A stretch of 63,705 bases of DNA from Bacillus sp. AFS029637 (GCF_002584985.1 NZ_NUPZ01000033.1:1-63705); one strand, 5' to 3'; shown: positions 1-10,300, counted from the stretch's first letter. Numbers and translations: made by a program. Notes: generated by a model not told the origin, from the letters alone.

Positions 1-33
1 GTTTTCTGCGTTTCCGCATCGGCGACGGTTATT

Positions 34-62
34 AATATATCATGCAGTACATACAGGGTCAA
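34..62 (-). promoter_or_regulatory. Strong sigma-A promoter reading out of the left edge (probable rrn P2 promoter)
   Basis: On the minus strand a -35 box TTGACC (complement of 57-62) is followed after exactly 17 bases by a -10 box TATATT (complement of 34-39). Downstream comes a short AT stretch and then a GC-rich segment running to base 1. This layout resembles Bacillus rRNA operon promoters. In B. subtilis an rRNA operon lies close to perR-ygzB, which agrees. The rRNA genes themselves would lie outside the window, so the target is inferred. Confidence 0.7.
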
Positions 63-246
63 TACTTTTCACAAAAAAATTTCACATCCCGTTAAAAGCT
101 TCAAAACATATTTTAAAAATCTTTATATCTTCCATTCATTTCTTTATCGATCTCCCTCCTATTCATATCTTATCTCTTTATCACGCCTACACATAAGTGA
201 AAATTCTAAATTTTATGTTATATTATTGTTATAGGAGTTGGTGAGA

Positions 247-603
247 ATGAGTATTAAGTATTCAAACAAAATCAATAAAATCCGGACCTTTGCATTAAGT
301 TTAGTATTTATCGGCCTCTTCATTGCATACTTAGGAGTCTTTTTCCGTGACAGCATTATTATTATGACAACATTTATGATGGTTGGCTTTTTAGCTGTTA
401 TCGCTAGTACTGTCGTTTACTTCTGGATTGGTATGTTATCTACGAAGACTGTACAAATTATTTGTCCAAGCTGCGATAAACCAACGAAAATGCTCGGTCG
501 TGTCGATGCATGTATGCACTGCAATCAACCTTTAACAATGGATCGAAATCTAGAAGGAAAAGAATTTGATGAGAAGTATAATAAGAAAAGCTATAAATCA
601 TAG
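247..603 (+). CDS. ygzB: YgzB family small membrane protein with zinc ribbon
   Basis: This 118-residue protein has two membrane segments (about residues 12-34 and 40-64). A C-terminal pair of CxxC knuckles (CPSC and CMHC) looks like a zinc ribbon. Length and sequence match the Bacillus YgzB family, whose function is unknown. The start is taken at ATG 247, which has AGGAG nine bases upstream; upstream in-frame TTG and GTG codons are less well placed. In B. subtilis ygzB is the neighbour of perR, and the same pair is here, with one GNAT gene inserted between them. Confidence 0.85.
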   Translation: MSIKYSNKINKIRTFALSLVFIGLFIAYLGVFFRDSIIIMTTFMMVGFLAVIASTVVYFWIGMLSTKTVQIICPSCDKPTKMLGRVDACMHCNQPLTMDRNLEGKEFDEKYNKKSYKS

Positions 604-654
604 GTATATCAAGGAACGTACGAGTTTACAACACTACAGAAGTTTCAACTCATT

Positions 655-695
655 AAAAAAGGTTGATTTCTTTGTTAAGAAATCAACCCTTTTTA
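655..695. terminator. Bidirectional intrinsic terminator after ygzB
   Basis: A hairpin of about 17 base pairs (AAAAAGGTTGATTTCTT, loop TGTT, then the complement) has A- and T-runs on its two sides. It can end ygzB transcription and leftward transcription from the GNAT gene. Confidence 0.8.
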
Positions 696-795
696 TCGTT
701 CGTATTAAAGCTCCCGCTAGCTTATTGAGGAGAAAATTAACAGAAGGGTATTGACCTTTCTATCGCTTACTGTCTTCTCCTAAAACCCATTATGT

Positions 796-1215
796 CTATT
801 CTTTCGAAATGACAGTAAACATCCCTGTCATGTTAGGCGCATAATTTTTAAAATCATACTTTTCGTAGAATGACGTTTTACCTTGTGATGCAAACAAACC
901 AATAAATGCTTTATCGGGAGCATTCCGATTTAAGTATTCAACTAAAGCATTCATTATTTTCTTTCCAATACCATTCTTTTGATAATCTGGATGCACTACT
1001 ATATCTTGAATATAGAAATAGATAGCCCCATCACCAACAATTCTCCCCATACCGATAATTCGATTATTATCATTGACTGTGATGCAGTAAATAGAGTTTT
1101 GAAGTGATGTTTCCACCACTTCAAAATTCATATAATTAGTCCACCCCACAGCGTCACATAAATATTTGTATTCTTCCAATGTTGGAATGTTATTTTTAAT
1201 CTCATATCTCTTCAA
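796..1215 (-). CDS. GNAT family N-acetyltransferase
   Basis: This 139-residue protein is a single GNAT fold. The acetyl-CoA binding motif A is visible near residues 75-92, where VVHPDYQKNGIGKKI contains the Q-x-x-G-x-G signature. The substrate cannot be deduced. The start is a TTG at 1215 with GGAGG seven bases upstream. The gene stands alone between ygzB and perR, and is an insertion relative to the B. subtilis order. Confidence 0.8.
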   Translation of the reverse strand: MKRYEIKNNIPTLEEYKYLCDAVGWTNYMNFEVVETSLQNSIYCITVNDNNRIIGMGRIVGDGAIYFYIQDIVVHPDYQKNGIGKKIMNALVEYLNRNAPDKAFIGLFASQGKTSFYEKYDFKNYAPNMTGMFTVISKE

Positions 1216-1328
1216 AACGTGTCCTCCAAGACTTCATTTTCAGCAATATAAAGTAAATTCGACACATTTTTATATAACCCTCTTACTAACTTAAGTGCTG
1301 TAAACCCGTATTAGCCTGGCGCTACTCT

Positions 1329-1384
1329 TATATAATAAAGAAAGAGGTCGACGTAAAGCCGTCAGCCTCTTTCTTTATTATATA
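1329..1384. terminator. Long hairpin directly at the perR stop codon
   Basis: A perfect 19-base inverted repeat (1329-1347 with 1366-1384) encloses a second small GACG/CGTC stem. It abuts the perR stop codon. The stem has AT-rich ends but no separate U-run, so it may be a terminator, an mRNA-stabilising structure or both. Confidence 0.65.
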
Positions 1385-1819
1385 TTACGCCTTATGACAC
1401 TCTGGACAAACGCCATAAATTTCTAAGCGATGACTATTAATAACGAAGCCTGTCGTTTTCGCAGCTTCCTCTTCAAGCTGTTCCAAGCCCCCATAAGGAA
1501 AATCAACAATCTTACCACACTTTTCGCAAATTACATGATAATGTTGACTTGTAACATAATCAAATCTACTTGAAGCGTCTCCATAAGTTAATTCCTTTAC
1601 AAGCCCAACTTCTTTAAACACACGTAGGTTATTATAAACAGTTGCAACACTCATATTTGGAAACTTACCTTCTAATGCTTTATAAATGTCATCCGCTGTT
1701 GGGTGCGTCATAGATTCCACAAGGTACTCTAAAATAGCATGACGCTGTGGAGTAATGCGTACACCCGTATTTTTCAGCATTTCTAGCGCTTCTTTTAATT
1801 CTTCTTTGACCACCGTCAT
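1385..1819 (-). CDS. perR: Peroxide-responsive repressor PerR (Fur family)
   Basis: PerR is the Fur-family metal-dependent sensor of H2O2; iron-catalysed histidine oxidation releases it from operators of katA, mrgA/dps, hemA and similar genes. The 144-residue sequence has the N-terminal winged helix, the regulatory metal ligands expected from B. subtilis PerR (H39, D87, H93, H95, D106 in this numbering), and the structural zinc pairs CEKC and CPEC. The ATG at 1819 has its GGGGTG sequence only two bases away. The GTG at 1813 sits seven bases after GGGGTG and may be the real start. A PerR box lies about 29 bases upstream, so autoregulation is likely. Confidence 0.96.
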   Translation of the reverse strand: MTVVKEELKEALEMLKNTGVRITPQRHAILEYLVESMTHPTADDIYKALEGKFPNMSVATVYNNLRVFKEVGLVKELTYGDASSRFDYVTSQHYHVICEKCGKIVDFPYGGLEQLEEEAAKTTGFVINSHRLEIYGVCPECHKA

Positions 1820-1847
1820 GCACCCCGATTCTATACGGATTATTATT

Positions 1848-1862
1848 TTATAATTCTTATAA
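1848..1862. promoter_or_regulatory. PerR box upstream of perR
   Basis: TTATAATTCTTATAA matches the consensus TTATAATnATTATAA at every position but one. It lies between perR and the bcp/channel block, 29 bases before the annotated perR start. This fits autorepression of perR as known in Bacillus. Confidence 0.85.
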
Positions 1863-1981
1863 ATAGTGTACTCCTTTTCTTATAAATCGTCAATATTTCT
1901 ACTATAAGTATGTGGTTTATTTTTGTATATAGCCTTATTCTTATGTATCTTTCCCTATTTTTTATACATTTTGCATAGAAA

Positions 1982-2003
1982 AAAGTGCGACATAATCGCA
2001 CTT
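1982..2003 (-). terminator. Intrinsic terminator of the bcp transcript
   Basis: The hairpin AAGTGCGA/TCGCACTT has a five-base loop and on the minus strand is followed by a T-run. It stands about 110 bases beyond the bcp stop codon. Confidence 0.75.
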
Positions 2004-2111
2004 GGAATACTATCATCTGAGGAGGTATGCCCTACACTTCACTTTATGTAAAATGGATAAATATGTATAGACACTTGCCTTACTTCTATATATTTTATCT
2101 TCACTACATAC

Positions 2112-2567
2112 TTATTTTATATAAGAAAGAACGTCCTCAATATGTCCTTTTACTTTCACTTTACGCCACTCTTTTACAAGCTCACCATCTTGATTAATAA
2201 GGAATGTAGAACGTTCAATTCCCATATATTCTTTCCCGAAGTTTTTTTTCAATTTCCAAACATCATACAATTCAGCTAGTTTATGATCTTCATCTACTAA
2301 AAGTACAAATGGAAGTTCATGCTTCTCAATGAATTTCAGATGTCTGTTCGCTGAATCTGGACTTACTCCAAGAATAACCGTATCCTTCTCTTGAAATACT
2401 CCATAAGCATCGCGAAAATCACATGCTTCAGTTGTACATCCTGGAGTCATATCTTTCGGATAAAAATAAAGAACTACATTTTTCCCACGAAAGTCAGCTA
2501 AGCGAACTTGTTCTCCGTTACTTCCCTCTAGTGTAAATTCCGGTGCCATTTCTCCTACTGTAATCAT
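2112..2567 (-). CDS. bcp: Thioredoxin-dependent peroxiredoxin Bcp (YgaF)
   Basis: This is an atypical 2-Cys peroxiredoxin of the bacterioferritin comigratory protein type. It reduces H2O2 and organic peroxides using thioredoxin. The 151-residue protein has the signature PGCTTEAC, with peroxidatic Cys44 and resolving Cys49. The ATG at 2567 is preferred over the longer 2621 start because GGAGTG lies six bases upstream. The gene is next to perR, as in B. subtilis (ygaF). The K+ channel gene lies 43 bases upstream on the same strand, so the two may be cotranscribed. Confidence 0.92.
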   Translation of the reverse strand: MITVGEMAPEFTLEGSNGEQVRLADFRGKNVVLYFYPKDMTPGCTTEACDFRDAYGVFQEKDTVILGVSPDSANRHLKFIEKHELPFVLLVDEDHKLAELYDVWKLKKNFGKEYMGIERSTFLINQDGELVKEWRKVKVKGHIEDVLSYIK

Positions 2568-2610
2568 TGTTATCACTCCTTCTCTTTCCCTTACTATAAC
2601 AAATGCTACC

Positions 2611-3015
2611 TTATTTTTCATTGTCTATTACTGACCTCATCACAAAAGCAAACGGCAGTGTATATCCAATTAGTGCTTCTCCGATTGCAATCCATCTCCC
2701 TATTCCAATCGGAGCTATATCACCATATCCAACGGACAATAAAGTGACTGCACTAAAATATAAACAGATTTCAACAAGCTGAAAAGAGTGAGCAGTCAAT
2801 CTTTCTCCATCTTCTTTCAAAACTGTAAAACCCATTTCCTCTAATACAACATAACTTAACCCAAACGCAATTAGTACTGTTGTATAAATCAAAAATAACG
2901 AGGCTAAATTATACAGCGAAAAAAAACGCGTTGAATCCGAATATGAACTCCATAATAATTGGACACTTCTTAAAATAGCTATTGCTGCAATTAATAGAAT
3001 AAATCCCCATAACAT
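2611..3015 (-). CDS. Two-helix potassium channel (ion_trans_2 type)
   Basis: This is a 134-residue membrane protein with an N-terminal helix (about 1-19), a second helix (about 36-58), a pore loop with the selectivity filter SVGYGD near residues 93-98, and a last helix. The filter matches K+ channels. There is no RCK/TrkA-N domain, so gating cannot be predicted. ATG 3015 follows GAGGTGGAGG; an upstream in-frame GTG lies inside that ribosome binding site. It precedes bcp. Confidence 0.85.
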   Translation of the reverse strand: MLWGFILLIAAIAILRSVQLLWSSYSDSTRFFSLYNLASLFLIYTTVLIAFGLSYVVLEEMGFTVLKEDGERLTAHSFQLVEICLYFSAVTLLSVGYGDIAPIGIGRWIAIGEALIGYTLPFAFVMRSVIDNEK

Positions 3016-3087
3016 GTCCTCCACCTCATTTTATATGTATGAGATAGGCGGCTGATTTATCCCATAGAAACGAACAAGCTTCTATAA

Positions 3088-3873
3088 TTAATTCCCAGCA
3101 CCACGGTACCTTTTTACCCCTTGATTCCAAAGAGTGATTGCAATCGTAAAACAGATCACACCAACGAGTGGTGTTGCAAATGCATAGCTATTCCACTCTG
3201 TTTTTCTTAAAAAGTATGCTGCTGGATATACTCCAACAAACGCAAACGGTAAAACAAACGTTAAAATAAAACGAATAACACGATTATAAATATCAACAGG
3301 ATAGCGCCCATAATTCCCTATGTTATACATAAGCGGCATAATGGAACTTTTTGCATCCGACCAAAAACCAAGACTCGCAAGTGTAACAAATATCCCGCCG
3401 TATACAAGCGCTCCTCCGCCTACCATCAGTAAAAATAAGAAGAAATCATACCAGTAAAAAGATAACTGTAACTCCATTGCTGCATATGCCATTACAATAA
3501 TTCCTGTAACGGCTCCAATTAAAGATTCAAGTTCCATTCTTTCTAATATAATTTGAAATAAGCTATGAATTGGTCTTGTTAACACACGATCCATCTCCCC
3601 TTTAATAATGTATCGATCATTAAAATCCCATATATTAAAGAAGGCTGAAAAAATGGCAAACGGTACTAAAAAGAAACCATAAATAAAGATTACCTCTTCT
3701 CGGCTCCATCCTTTTAACGCTTGTGTATGCCCAAATACAACTAAAATAAAGATTAAATTAACCGCTTGGAGTGATAAATCAGAAAGTAATCCAACGATAA
3801 AATCGCCCCTATATTCCAATTTCGTTTTTATATATTGACTTGCATATTGTAAAAATAATTTTATATATAGCAT
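3088..3873 (-). CDS. ABC-2 type exporter permease, second subunit
   Basis: This 261-residue membrane protein has about six predicted transmembrane segments and resembles the DUF990-like ABC-2 permeases. ATG 3873 has AAGGGGG eight bases upstream. It is the last gene of a three-gene operon (ATPase at 4662-5675, permease at 3878-4669); only four bases separate it from the preceding permease. The two permeases are related in size and topology and probably form a heterodimer with the ATPase. The exported substrate is unknown. Confidence 0.85.
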   Translation of the reverse strand: MLYIKLFLQYASQYIKTKLEYRGDFIVGLLSDLSLQAVNLIFILVVFGHTQALKGWSREEVIFIYGFFLVPFAIFSAFFNIWDFNDRYIIKGEMDRVLTRPIHSLFQIILERMELESLIGAVTGIIVMAYAAMELQLSFYWYDFFLFLLMVGGGALVYGGIFVTLASLGFWSDAKSSIMPLMYNIGNYGRYPVDIYNRVIRFILTFVLPFAFVGVYPAAYFLRKTEWNSYAFATPLVGVICFTIAITLWNQGVKRYRGAGN

Positions 3874-3877
3874 CCCA

Positions 3878-4669
3878 TCATCCCCCTTGTACAATTAGAC
3901 GTTTTCGCGCCGTTCTCCACATGAGTACAATTGGAATAATAAGTACGATTGCCCAAACTACTTGAAATACTAACGCCTCATACAACTCACTTCCCTGTAT
4001 ACCTTCTGAAAAAATCATACTCGGAATATAACTAATGGCTTGAAACGGTAAAAACATCATTGCTTTTTGGGCCCATAACGGATAAAAACTAATTGGTAAT
4101 AATAGACCTGAAAATAAATCAATCACAACGCGTTTTGCATACATGATTCCACTATTATTAAATAGGAAGAACGTAAGCATTCCCGTCATTAAATTAATTT
4201 GTGTATTAATAATAAAACTAAATATTAAAGATAAGAAGAAATATAACCACGTTTGAAAATTCGTTGTAATTTGCAACGAAAACAATAACGTAACGATAAC
4301 CATGCCCGGAATGGAAAAGAATGCAAAACGGAATATCCCCTCGCCAAGACCTTGCATAACTTTCATACCTAAATAGTTATAAGGACGAATTAATTCCACA
4401 GCCACACGGCCTTCTTGAATTTCCATCGCAATTTCTCTATCTATATTATTAAAATAAAAAGCACGTGCCATCCACGCGATTGCGATATACGTAGTCATTT
4501 GCGAAATAGATAAACTTTCAATATTCTCTTTTCCGCTATAAATTGCTTGCCACAAAAAATAATATGCACCGATATTAATTGTATAAATTAAAATCCCGCT
4601 ATAATAATTTGTACGGTAGGCAAGCATCATTAAAAAGCGAATTCGAATCATTTCAATATACTTACCCAT
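3878..4669 (-). CDS. ABC-2 type exporter permease, first subunit
   Basis: This 264-residue polytopic membrane protein begins MGKYIEMIRIRF. Its ATG overlaps the end of the ATPase gene: the ATPase codons ...AGG CAT GGG TAA contain the ATG. GAAGGT seven bases upstream supports this start over the in-frame codon at 4723. The overlap implies translational coupling with the ATPase. It belongs to the same ABC-2 (DUF990-like) exporter as its neighbour at 3088; the substrate is not deducible. Confidence 0.85.
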   Translation of the reverse strand: MGKYIEMIRIRFLMMLAYRTNYYSGILIYTINIGAYYFLWQAIYSGKENIESLSISQMTTYIAIAWMARAFYFNNIDREIAMEIQEGRVAVELIRPYNYLGMKVMQGLGEGIFRFAFFSIPGMVIVTLLFSLQITTNFQTWLYFFLSLIFSFIINTQINLMTGMLTFFLFNNSGIMYAKRVVIDLFSGLLLPISFYPLWAQKAMMFLPFQAISYIPSMIFSEGIQGSELYEALVFQVVWAIVLIIPIVLMWRTARKRLIVQGG

Positions 4670-5675
4670 GCCTAATACCTTCTTCATAAATGTTACGAAT
4701 AATTTCCTCTGTAGACACTTCATTAATTTTTAAATCTTTAATTTGAAAGGCTTGTACTACTTTAGCAATAAGCATTGAAATAATAACTTCTTCATTTGGT
4801 ATTTTTGCAATCCACGCATTTTCTTCTTTCGCTTTTGACCAAACGACATGGCTATCAGGCATAACCATTGATAATTCCTGATATGAAACCGGGGCAACAA
4901 ATTGGAAATGTATTTCTTTCTCTGCTCCCCACTGCGTGCGAAGATCATTTAAAGAACCGTCATACATAATGTTCCCTTCATCAAGCATGATAACGCGCTC
5001 ACATAAAGCTTCAATATCCGTAATATCATGAGTTGTTAATAAAATTGTTGTTTTATAACGTTCATTCATCTCTTTTAAAAATTCACGTATTTTCAATTTC
5101 ACAAGAACATCTAGTCCAATTGTTGGCTCATCTAAAAATAATAACGGTGGATTATGAATTAATGCCGCTGCTAATTCACAACGCATTCTTTGACCAAGTG
5201 ATAACTTTCGAACCGGCTTATCTAATAAAGGACCAATATCTAACGTTTCAATTACGTGCTCCATATGTTCCTTATACTGAGCGTCCGATACACCGTACAC
5301 TTTTTTTAGTAAACGAAACGATTCTTGTACCGCAATGTCCCACCAAAGCTGCGAGCGTTGACCAAAGACAACACCAATTGTTCTTACAAATTCTTCTCTT
5401 TGTTTATGTGGATTCATTCCATTTACTGTGATTTGCCCTGATGTCGGAGTCAAAATCCCCGTAAGCATTTTAATTGTTGTTGATTTACCAGCACCATTCT
5501 CACCGATATAACCAACCATTTCACCTTGCTTTACAGTAAAAGACACATCATTTACTGCTGGTACTATTTTATAATTACGATTTAATAAATCGCGAAATGC
5601 ACCCTTTAAGCCCGGACGACTTGAATAGGCTGTAAACTCTTTACGTAACCCTTGTACCTCAATTACCGATTTCAT
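4662..5675 (-). CDS. ABC transporter ATP-binding protein of an ABC-2 exporter
   Basis: This 337-residue ATPase has Walker A GENGAGKST (near residue 58), the signature LSLGQRMR and Walker B LLFLDEPTIGLD. The C-terminal extension of about 90 residues is usual in the drug/polysaccharide ABC-2 subfamily. It is first in the operon with two permeases and has GGAAGGGGG upstream of ATG 5675. Probable role: energising export of a hydrophobic or antibiotic-like compound, inferred from the subfamily only. Confidence 0.9.
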   Translation of the reverse strand: MKSVIEVQGLRKEFTAYSSRPGLKGAFRDLLNRNYKIVPAVNDVSFTVKQGEMVGYIGENGAGKSTTIKMLTGILTPTSGQITVNGMNPHKQREEFVRTIGVVFGQRSQLWWDIAVQESFRLLKKVYGVSDAQYKEHMEHVIETLDIGPLLDKPVRKLSLGQRMRCELAAALIHNPPLLFLDEPTIGLDVLVKLKIREFLKEMNERYKTTILLTTHDITDIEALCERVIMLDEGNIMYDGSLNDLRTQWGAEKEIHFQFVAPVSYQELSMVMPDSHVVWSKAKEENAWIAKIPNEEVIISMLIAKVVQAFQIKDLKINEVSTEEIIRNIYEEGIRHG

Positions 5676-5796
5676 AATCGGACCCCCTTCCTAAATGTCA
5701 CAACGAATAGTTTACCCAACTGCCTGCGCTATCACAAACAATACGTCTTTTCGAAAAACATGTTAGAATAATACATAGATTTTTGTAAGGAGATGA

Positions 5797-7101
5797 ATGG
5801 TAGTGAAATTCACAAAGTCAGAAGCATTACATAAAGAAGCTTTAGAACATATCGTTGGCGGTGTTAATAGTCCTTCTCGCTCTTTTAAAGCAGTTGGCGG
5901 CGGCGCTCCTGTTGCTATGGAACGCGGAAAAGGTGCTTATTTCTGGGATGTAGACGGAAATAAATATATCGATTATTTAGCAGCATACGGTCCTATTATT
6001 ACTGGACATGCTCACCCGCACATTACAAAAGCAATTACAACAGCTGCTGAAAACGGGGTACTTTACGGAACACCAACAGCACTAGAAGTAAAATTTGCAA
6101 AAATGTTAAAAGAAGCAATGCCCGCTTTAGATAAAGTCCGCTTCGTAAACTCTGGTACTGAAGCAGTAATGACAACAATTCGTGTCGCTCGTGCTTACAC
6201 AGGCCGCACAAAAATTATGAAATTTGCAGGTTGTTACCACGGACATTCTGATTTAGTACTTGTAGCAGCTGGATCTGGCCCTTCAACTCTAGGGACTCCT
6301 GACTCAGCTGGCGTACCACAAAGTATCGCTCAAGAAGTTATTACGGTTCCATTTAATAATGTAGACACTTTAAAAGAGGCATTAGATAAATGGGGACACG
6401 AAGTAGCAGCTATCCTTGTAGAACCGATCGTTGGAAACTTCGGTATTGTAGAGCCGAAACCAGGATTCCTTGAAAAAGTAAATGAACTCGTTCACGAAGC
6501 TGGTGCACTAGTAATTTATGATGAAGTTATTACTGCTTTCCGCTTTATGTATGGTGGTGCTCAAGACTTACTTGGTGTGACACCAGACTTAACAGCCCTT
6601 GGTAAAGTTATCGGCGGCGGACTTCCAATTGGCGCTTACGGAGGTAAGAAAGAAATTATGGAACAAGTTGCCCCGCTTGGACCTGCATACCAAGCTGGTA
6701 CAATGGCTGGAAACCCTGCCTCTATGGCATCAGGTATCGCTTGTCTAGAAGTTCTTCAACAAGAAGGCTTATACGAAAAATTAGATGAACTTGGTGCAAT
6801 GCTTGAAAAAGGAATTTTAGAGCAAGCGACTAAACATAGTATCGATATTACATTAAACCGTCTAAAAGGTGCTTTAACTGTATACTTCACAACAAATACA
6901 ATCGAAGATTACGATGCAGCACAAGATACAGATGGTGAAATGTTCGGTAGATTCTTCAAACTTATGCTTCAAGAAGGAATTAACTTAGCCCCTTCTAAAT
7001 ATGAAGCATGGTTCTTAACGACAGAACATACAAAAGAAGATATTGAATATACAATTGAAGCTGTTGGCAGAGCATTTGCTGCATTAGCAAACAATAAATA
7101 A
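5797..7101 (+). CDS. hemL2: Glutamate-1-semialdehyde 2,1-aminomutase (second paralogue, GsaB type)
   Basis: This PLP enzyme converts glutamate-1-semialdehyde to 5-aminolevulinate in the C5 haem pathway. The 434-residue class III aminotransferase has the PLP-lysine motif [17 protein letters not shown] near residue 270 and the YDEVITAFR aspartate motif. In Bacillus a main hemL lies in the hem operon; this copy next to the perR/bcp region corresponds to gsaB. AAGGAG precedes ATG 5797. A GTG two codons later (5803) is an alternative start. It is monocistronic, ending at a clear terminator. Confidence 0.93.
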   Translation: MVVKFTKSEALHKEALEHIVGGVNSPSRSFKAVGGGAPVAMERGKGAYFWDVDGNKYIDYLAAYGPIITGHAHPHITKAITTAAENGVLYGTPTALEVKFAKMLKEAMPALDKVRFVNSGTEAVMTTIRVARAYTGRTKIMKFAGCYHGHSDLVLVAAGSGPSTLGTPDSAGVPQSIAQEVITVPFNNVDTLKEALDKWGHEVAAILVEPIVGNFGIVEPKPGFLEKVNELVHEAGALVIYDEVITAFRFMYGGAQDLLGVTPDLTALGKVIGGGLPIGAYGGKKEIMEQVAPLGPAYQAGTMAGNPASMASGIACLEVLQQEGLYEKLDELGAMLEKGILEQATKHSIDITLNRLKGALTVYFTTNTIEDYDAAQDTDGEMFGRFFKLMLQEGINLAPSKYEAWFLTTEHTKEDIEYTIEAVGRAFAALANNK

Positions 7102-7111
7102 CCCCATCATT

Positions 7112-7150
7112 AAAAGGAAAAAAGAAAGCACATCTTTCTTTTTTCCTTTT
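7112..7150 (+). terminator. Intrinsic terminator after hemL2
   Basis: A 17-base-pair stem (7112-7128 with 7134-7150) of purine-rich then pyrimidine-rich sequence, with a five-base loop, ends in a T-run. Confidence 0.8.
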
Positions 7151-7228
7151 TTCTATTTCATAAATTCCTTATTAATAGTATAATTATTCATAATTATCTG
7201 TTTTGTTTTCCTTTTACATCCTTACTAT

Positions 7229-7242
7229 CCTTGTATACAAGG
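7229..7242. promoter_or_regulatory. Perfect 14-base palindrome upstream of the glutamate synthase gene
   Basis: CCTTGTATACAAGG is a perfect palindrome 59 bases before the gene's ATG. A TATAAT-like -10 stands at 7179-7184, so the palindrome would lie in the early transcribed region. The core TTGTATACAA resembles operators of GntR-family repressors; the identity of the binder is inference. Confidence 0.45.
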
Positions 7243-7300
7243 CTGCTCACGCCTGAAATAGTAAGATTATTCAAACTTTCATAAGAGGGGGGATTGACGG

Positions 7301-10300
7301 ATGCTCAATAAAAAAAATACATGGACACCGTCTTTATTTCGAGATTATAGAAATGCAGAACATGATGCGTGTGGAATCGTTTCCGTTATGGAGAAACGAA
7401 AAATTCCTACAAAAGAAAACATTGATCTTTGCATACGATCACTCGTCAAAATGAATCATAGAGCTGGTTTCATTAATGGAGAAGGCGATGGCATCGGTAT
7501 TCACATTGATGTACCAAAAGCTCTTTGGAATGAAAAACTAAAAAGTAGCGGATATAATCCAACGATCGTGGATCATCCCCACTTTATCGTTGGACATTTT
7601 TTTCTAAATAAAAACGCAAATATAGTTAATTTAAAAAATCATATTCGCACACAACTAAACAACGAAAACTTTGCAATCCTTTTCGAAAGTGACGATGTAA
7701 TAAACTCCGATGCACTCGGTCCACTTGGTAAACAAGAAGAACCTTTATTTTGGCAAGTTGCCCTGATCGCCGAAAATGAAGTTGCCAATATTGAGCAAAC
7801 ATTATTTTCTGTCACAATAAAAATAGAGGAAAACGAAGCGATTCATGTTGCTTCATTAAGTCGTGATCACGTTGTATATAAAGTTCTAGGTGCTGGCGAT
7901 ACACTTGTTGCCTATTACAATGATTTACAACACCCACTTGTCGCTTCAACTATGACATTAGGACATAACCGCTATTCTACTAATACATTATCTAATTTTT
8001 TTCGTGTACAACCATTTAGCATTCTCGGACATAATGGTGAAATTAACACAATTGCAAAATTACGCGATCAAGCTGAAATGATTGATGTACCACTTACCGC
8101 TGGGGGCAGTGACTCCCAAGATTTAAACCGCACCTTAGAAACTCTACTTGTTCAATACGACTACAGTTTATTTGAAGCAATGGAAATACTATTTCCACCA
8201 ATTATTAATGAAATTAAACTTTATGAAACACATTTACAAGATTTATATACGTATATACGTGAAGCTTGGGGACATTTTGCACAAGGACCAGCTGGCATCA
8301 TTTCTCGTTTTAAAGATGAAGCTGTTTTCAGCGTTGATTCCCTTGGCCTACGACCGGTATGGAAAGTGGAGACAGAGAGCTCTTATATTTTCTCTTCTGA
8401 GCCTGGCGTTGTATCACCAACTGAATATGTAGCAGAACCAAAACCACTCGCTCCTGGAGAAAAAATCGGATTAAAATGGAATGAACAAGATGAACTTGTT
8501 CTTTATGAATATGACAAATACCAAACTCAAGTATATAACCGTTTTAAAAAGCGAGTTAATACTACCGATTATCATTTAAACTTATCTACTCCTGAAACGA
8601 AAAAAATCCAGGGATTATGTGATTCTGTTCAAGTTGAAACGAAACAATACGTTGCTTTTGGATGGGATCGAGAACATATCCAACTCCTTGAACAGATGGC
8701 AACAAAAGGCGTTGAGCCAATTCGCTCACTGGGGCACGATTCACCACTTGCCGCACTTGATACGGATAGACGAAATATTGCTGACTTTATTAAAGAAAGC
8801 GTAGCTGTCGTTACAAACCCAGCAATTGACCGTGACCGTGAAATTGAACACTTCTCCACACGTACTGTACTTGGAGAACGCCCAAGTTTATTAAGTGGTG
8901 TGAAACAGCCATTTGTAGTTGAGATGCTTTCCCCCATTATTTTAGAAGGAAGCGTGGCACAATCCATTGCAGAAGATTTACACACAATTACGTACGAACA
9001 ACTTACAGAGCTATTCATGACTCATAGCTCTATCACTACAATCTCTGCTACATTCAGCTCGCCAGAAACTTTGCAATGCGCATTAAACCGTATTAGTTCT
9101 GAAGCGATAGCTGCCGTTAACAACGGCGCTTCTCTACTAGTATTAGATGACGCGAAAGCCCATCTAAATGAACAATTGTGGATTGATCCGCATTTAGTTA
9201 CCGCGAAAGTACATCAAGCATTAAGTGAAAATAAATTGCGCCGCAACTGCTCTCTCGTTATACGTTCTGGTGCCCTGCGCTCCCTACATGACATCGTCAC
9301 GCTATACGGATTAGGAGCAGACAGTATTAATCCATATTTATTGTTCGCAACCGTAAATGATGGAACAAAAACACCAATTATGAATTTGTATACGGCCCTT
9401 AATAAAGGACTAGAGAAAGTCATTTCAACAATCGGAATTCATGAGTTACGTGGTTACGGACGTCTCTATTCATCTATTGGGTTACATGAGGAAATCGCAA
9501 ATATATTACAAATTACAAATTTCCTCGGTTCAAATGATTTAGCTTTTTCACTTGAATCACTTGCTGAAGATGCAAGAATGCGCGCAGATGATTATAACAA
9601 TCCGAAAGTTAGAATGCGAAAATCATTTCACATATTCCCGCGGATTTGGAAAGCCATTGGCGATGTTGCAAAGGGAAATCCTTATGATGATTACCGCGAA
9701 AAGTTAAGTGAATTAGAAAACAATAATCCAATCGCAATCAGACACCTTGTTCAAACGAAACAAGCAGAACATATCGTTCCAACTGAAGACGTATCCATTA
9801 GAATCCAAAATCATGATCTACCATTTATTATTAGTTCCATGTCATTTGGTTCTCAAAATGAAATTGCCTTTCGTGCGTATGCAGAAGCTGCCGATCAACT
9901 AAATATGATTAGTTTGAACGGTGAAGGCGGCGAAATTAAAGATATGATCGGTAAATACCCACATACACGCGGACAACAAGTTGCATCTGGCCGATTTGGA
10001 GTAAACGCCGAACTACTAAATTCATCAAATTTAATTGAAATAAAAATTGGTCAAGGAGCAAAGCCTGGTGAAGGTGGACATTTGCCTGGTTCAAAAGTAA
10101 CAGCCAAAATCGCCGAAGCACGTAATGCTACAATTGGATCAGATTTAATTTCACCTTCTAACAACCATGATATTTATTCAATTGAAGACTTAGCTCAAAT
10201 GATTACCGAAATTAAAACGGCTAATCAACTTGCAAAAGTAGCCGTAAAAGTTCCTGTCGTTCCTAACATCGGAACAATTGCTGTTGGCATCGCAAAAGCT

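Noticed and set aside
566-754. Open frame overlapping the end of ygzB
   Set aside because: It covers the terminator hairpin and has no ribosome site.
2023-2200. GAGGAGGT directly followed by an ATG and a roughly 57-codon open frame antisense to the end of bcp
   Set aside because: Only one base separates the putative ribosome site and ATG, composition is non-coding in look, and it overlaps bcp on the other strand.
5033-5431. 132-codon open frame antisense to the ABC ATPase gene
   Set aside because: It mirrors the coding frame of the conserved ATPase, including its Walker and signature motifs; there is no ribosome site or conserved domain.
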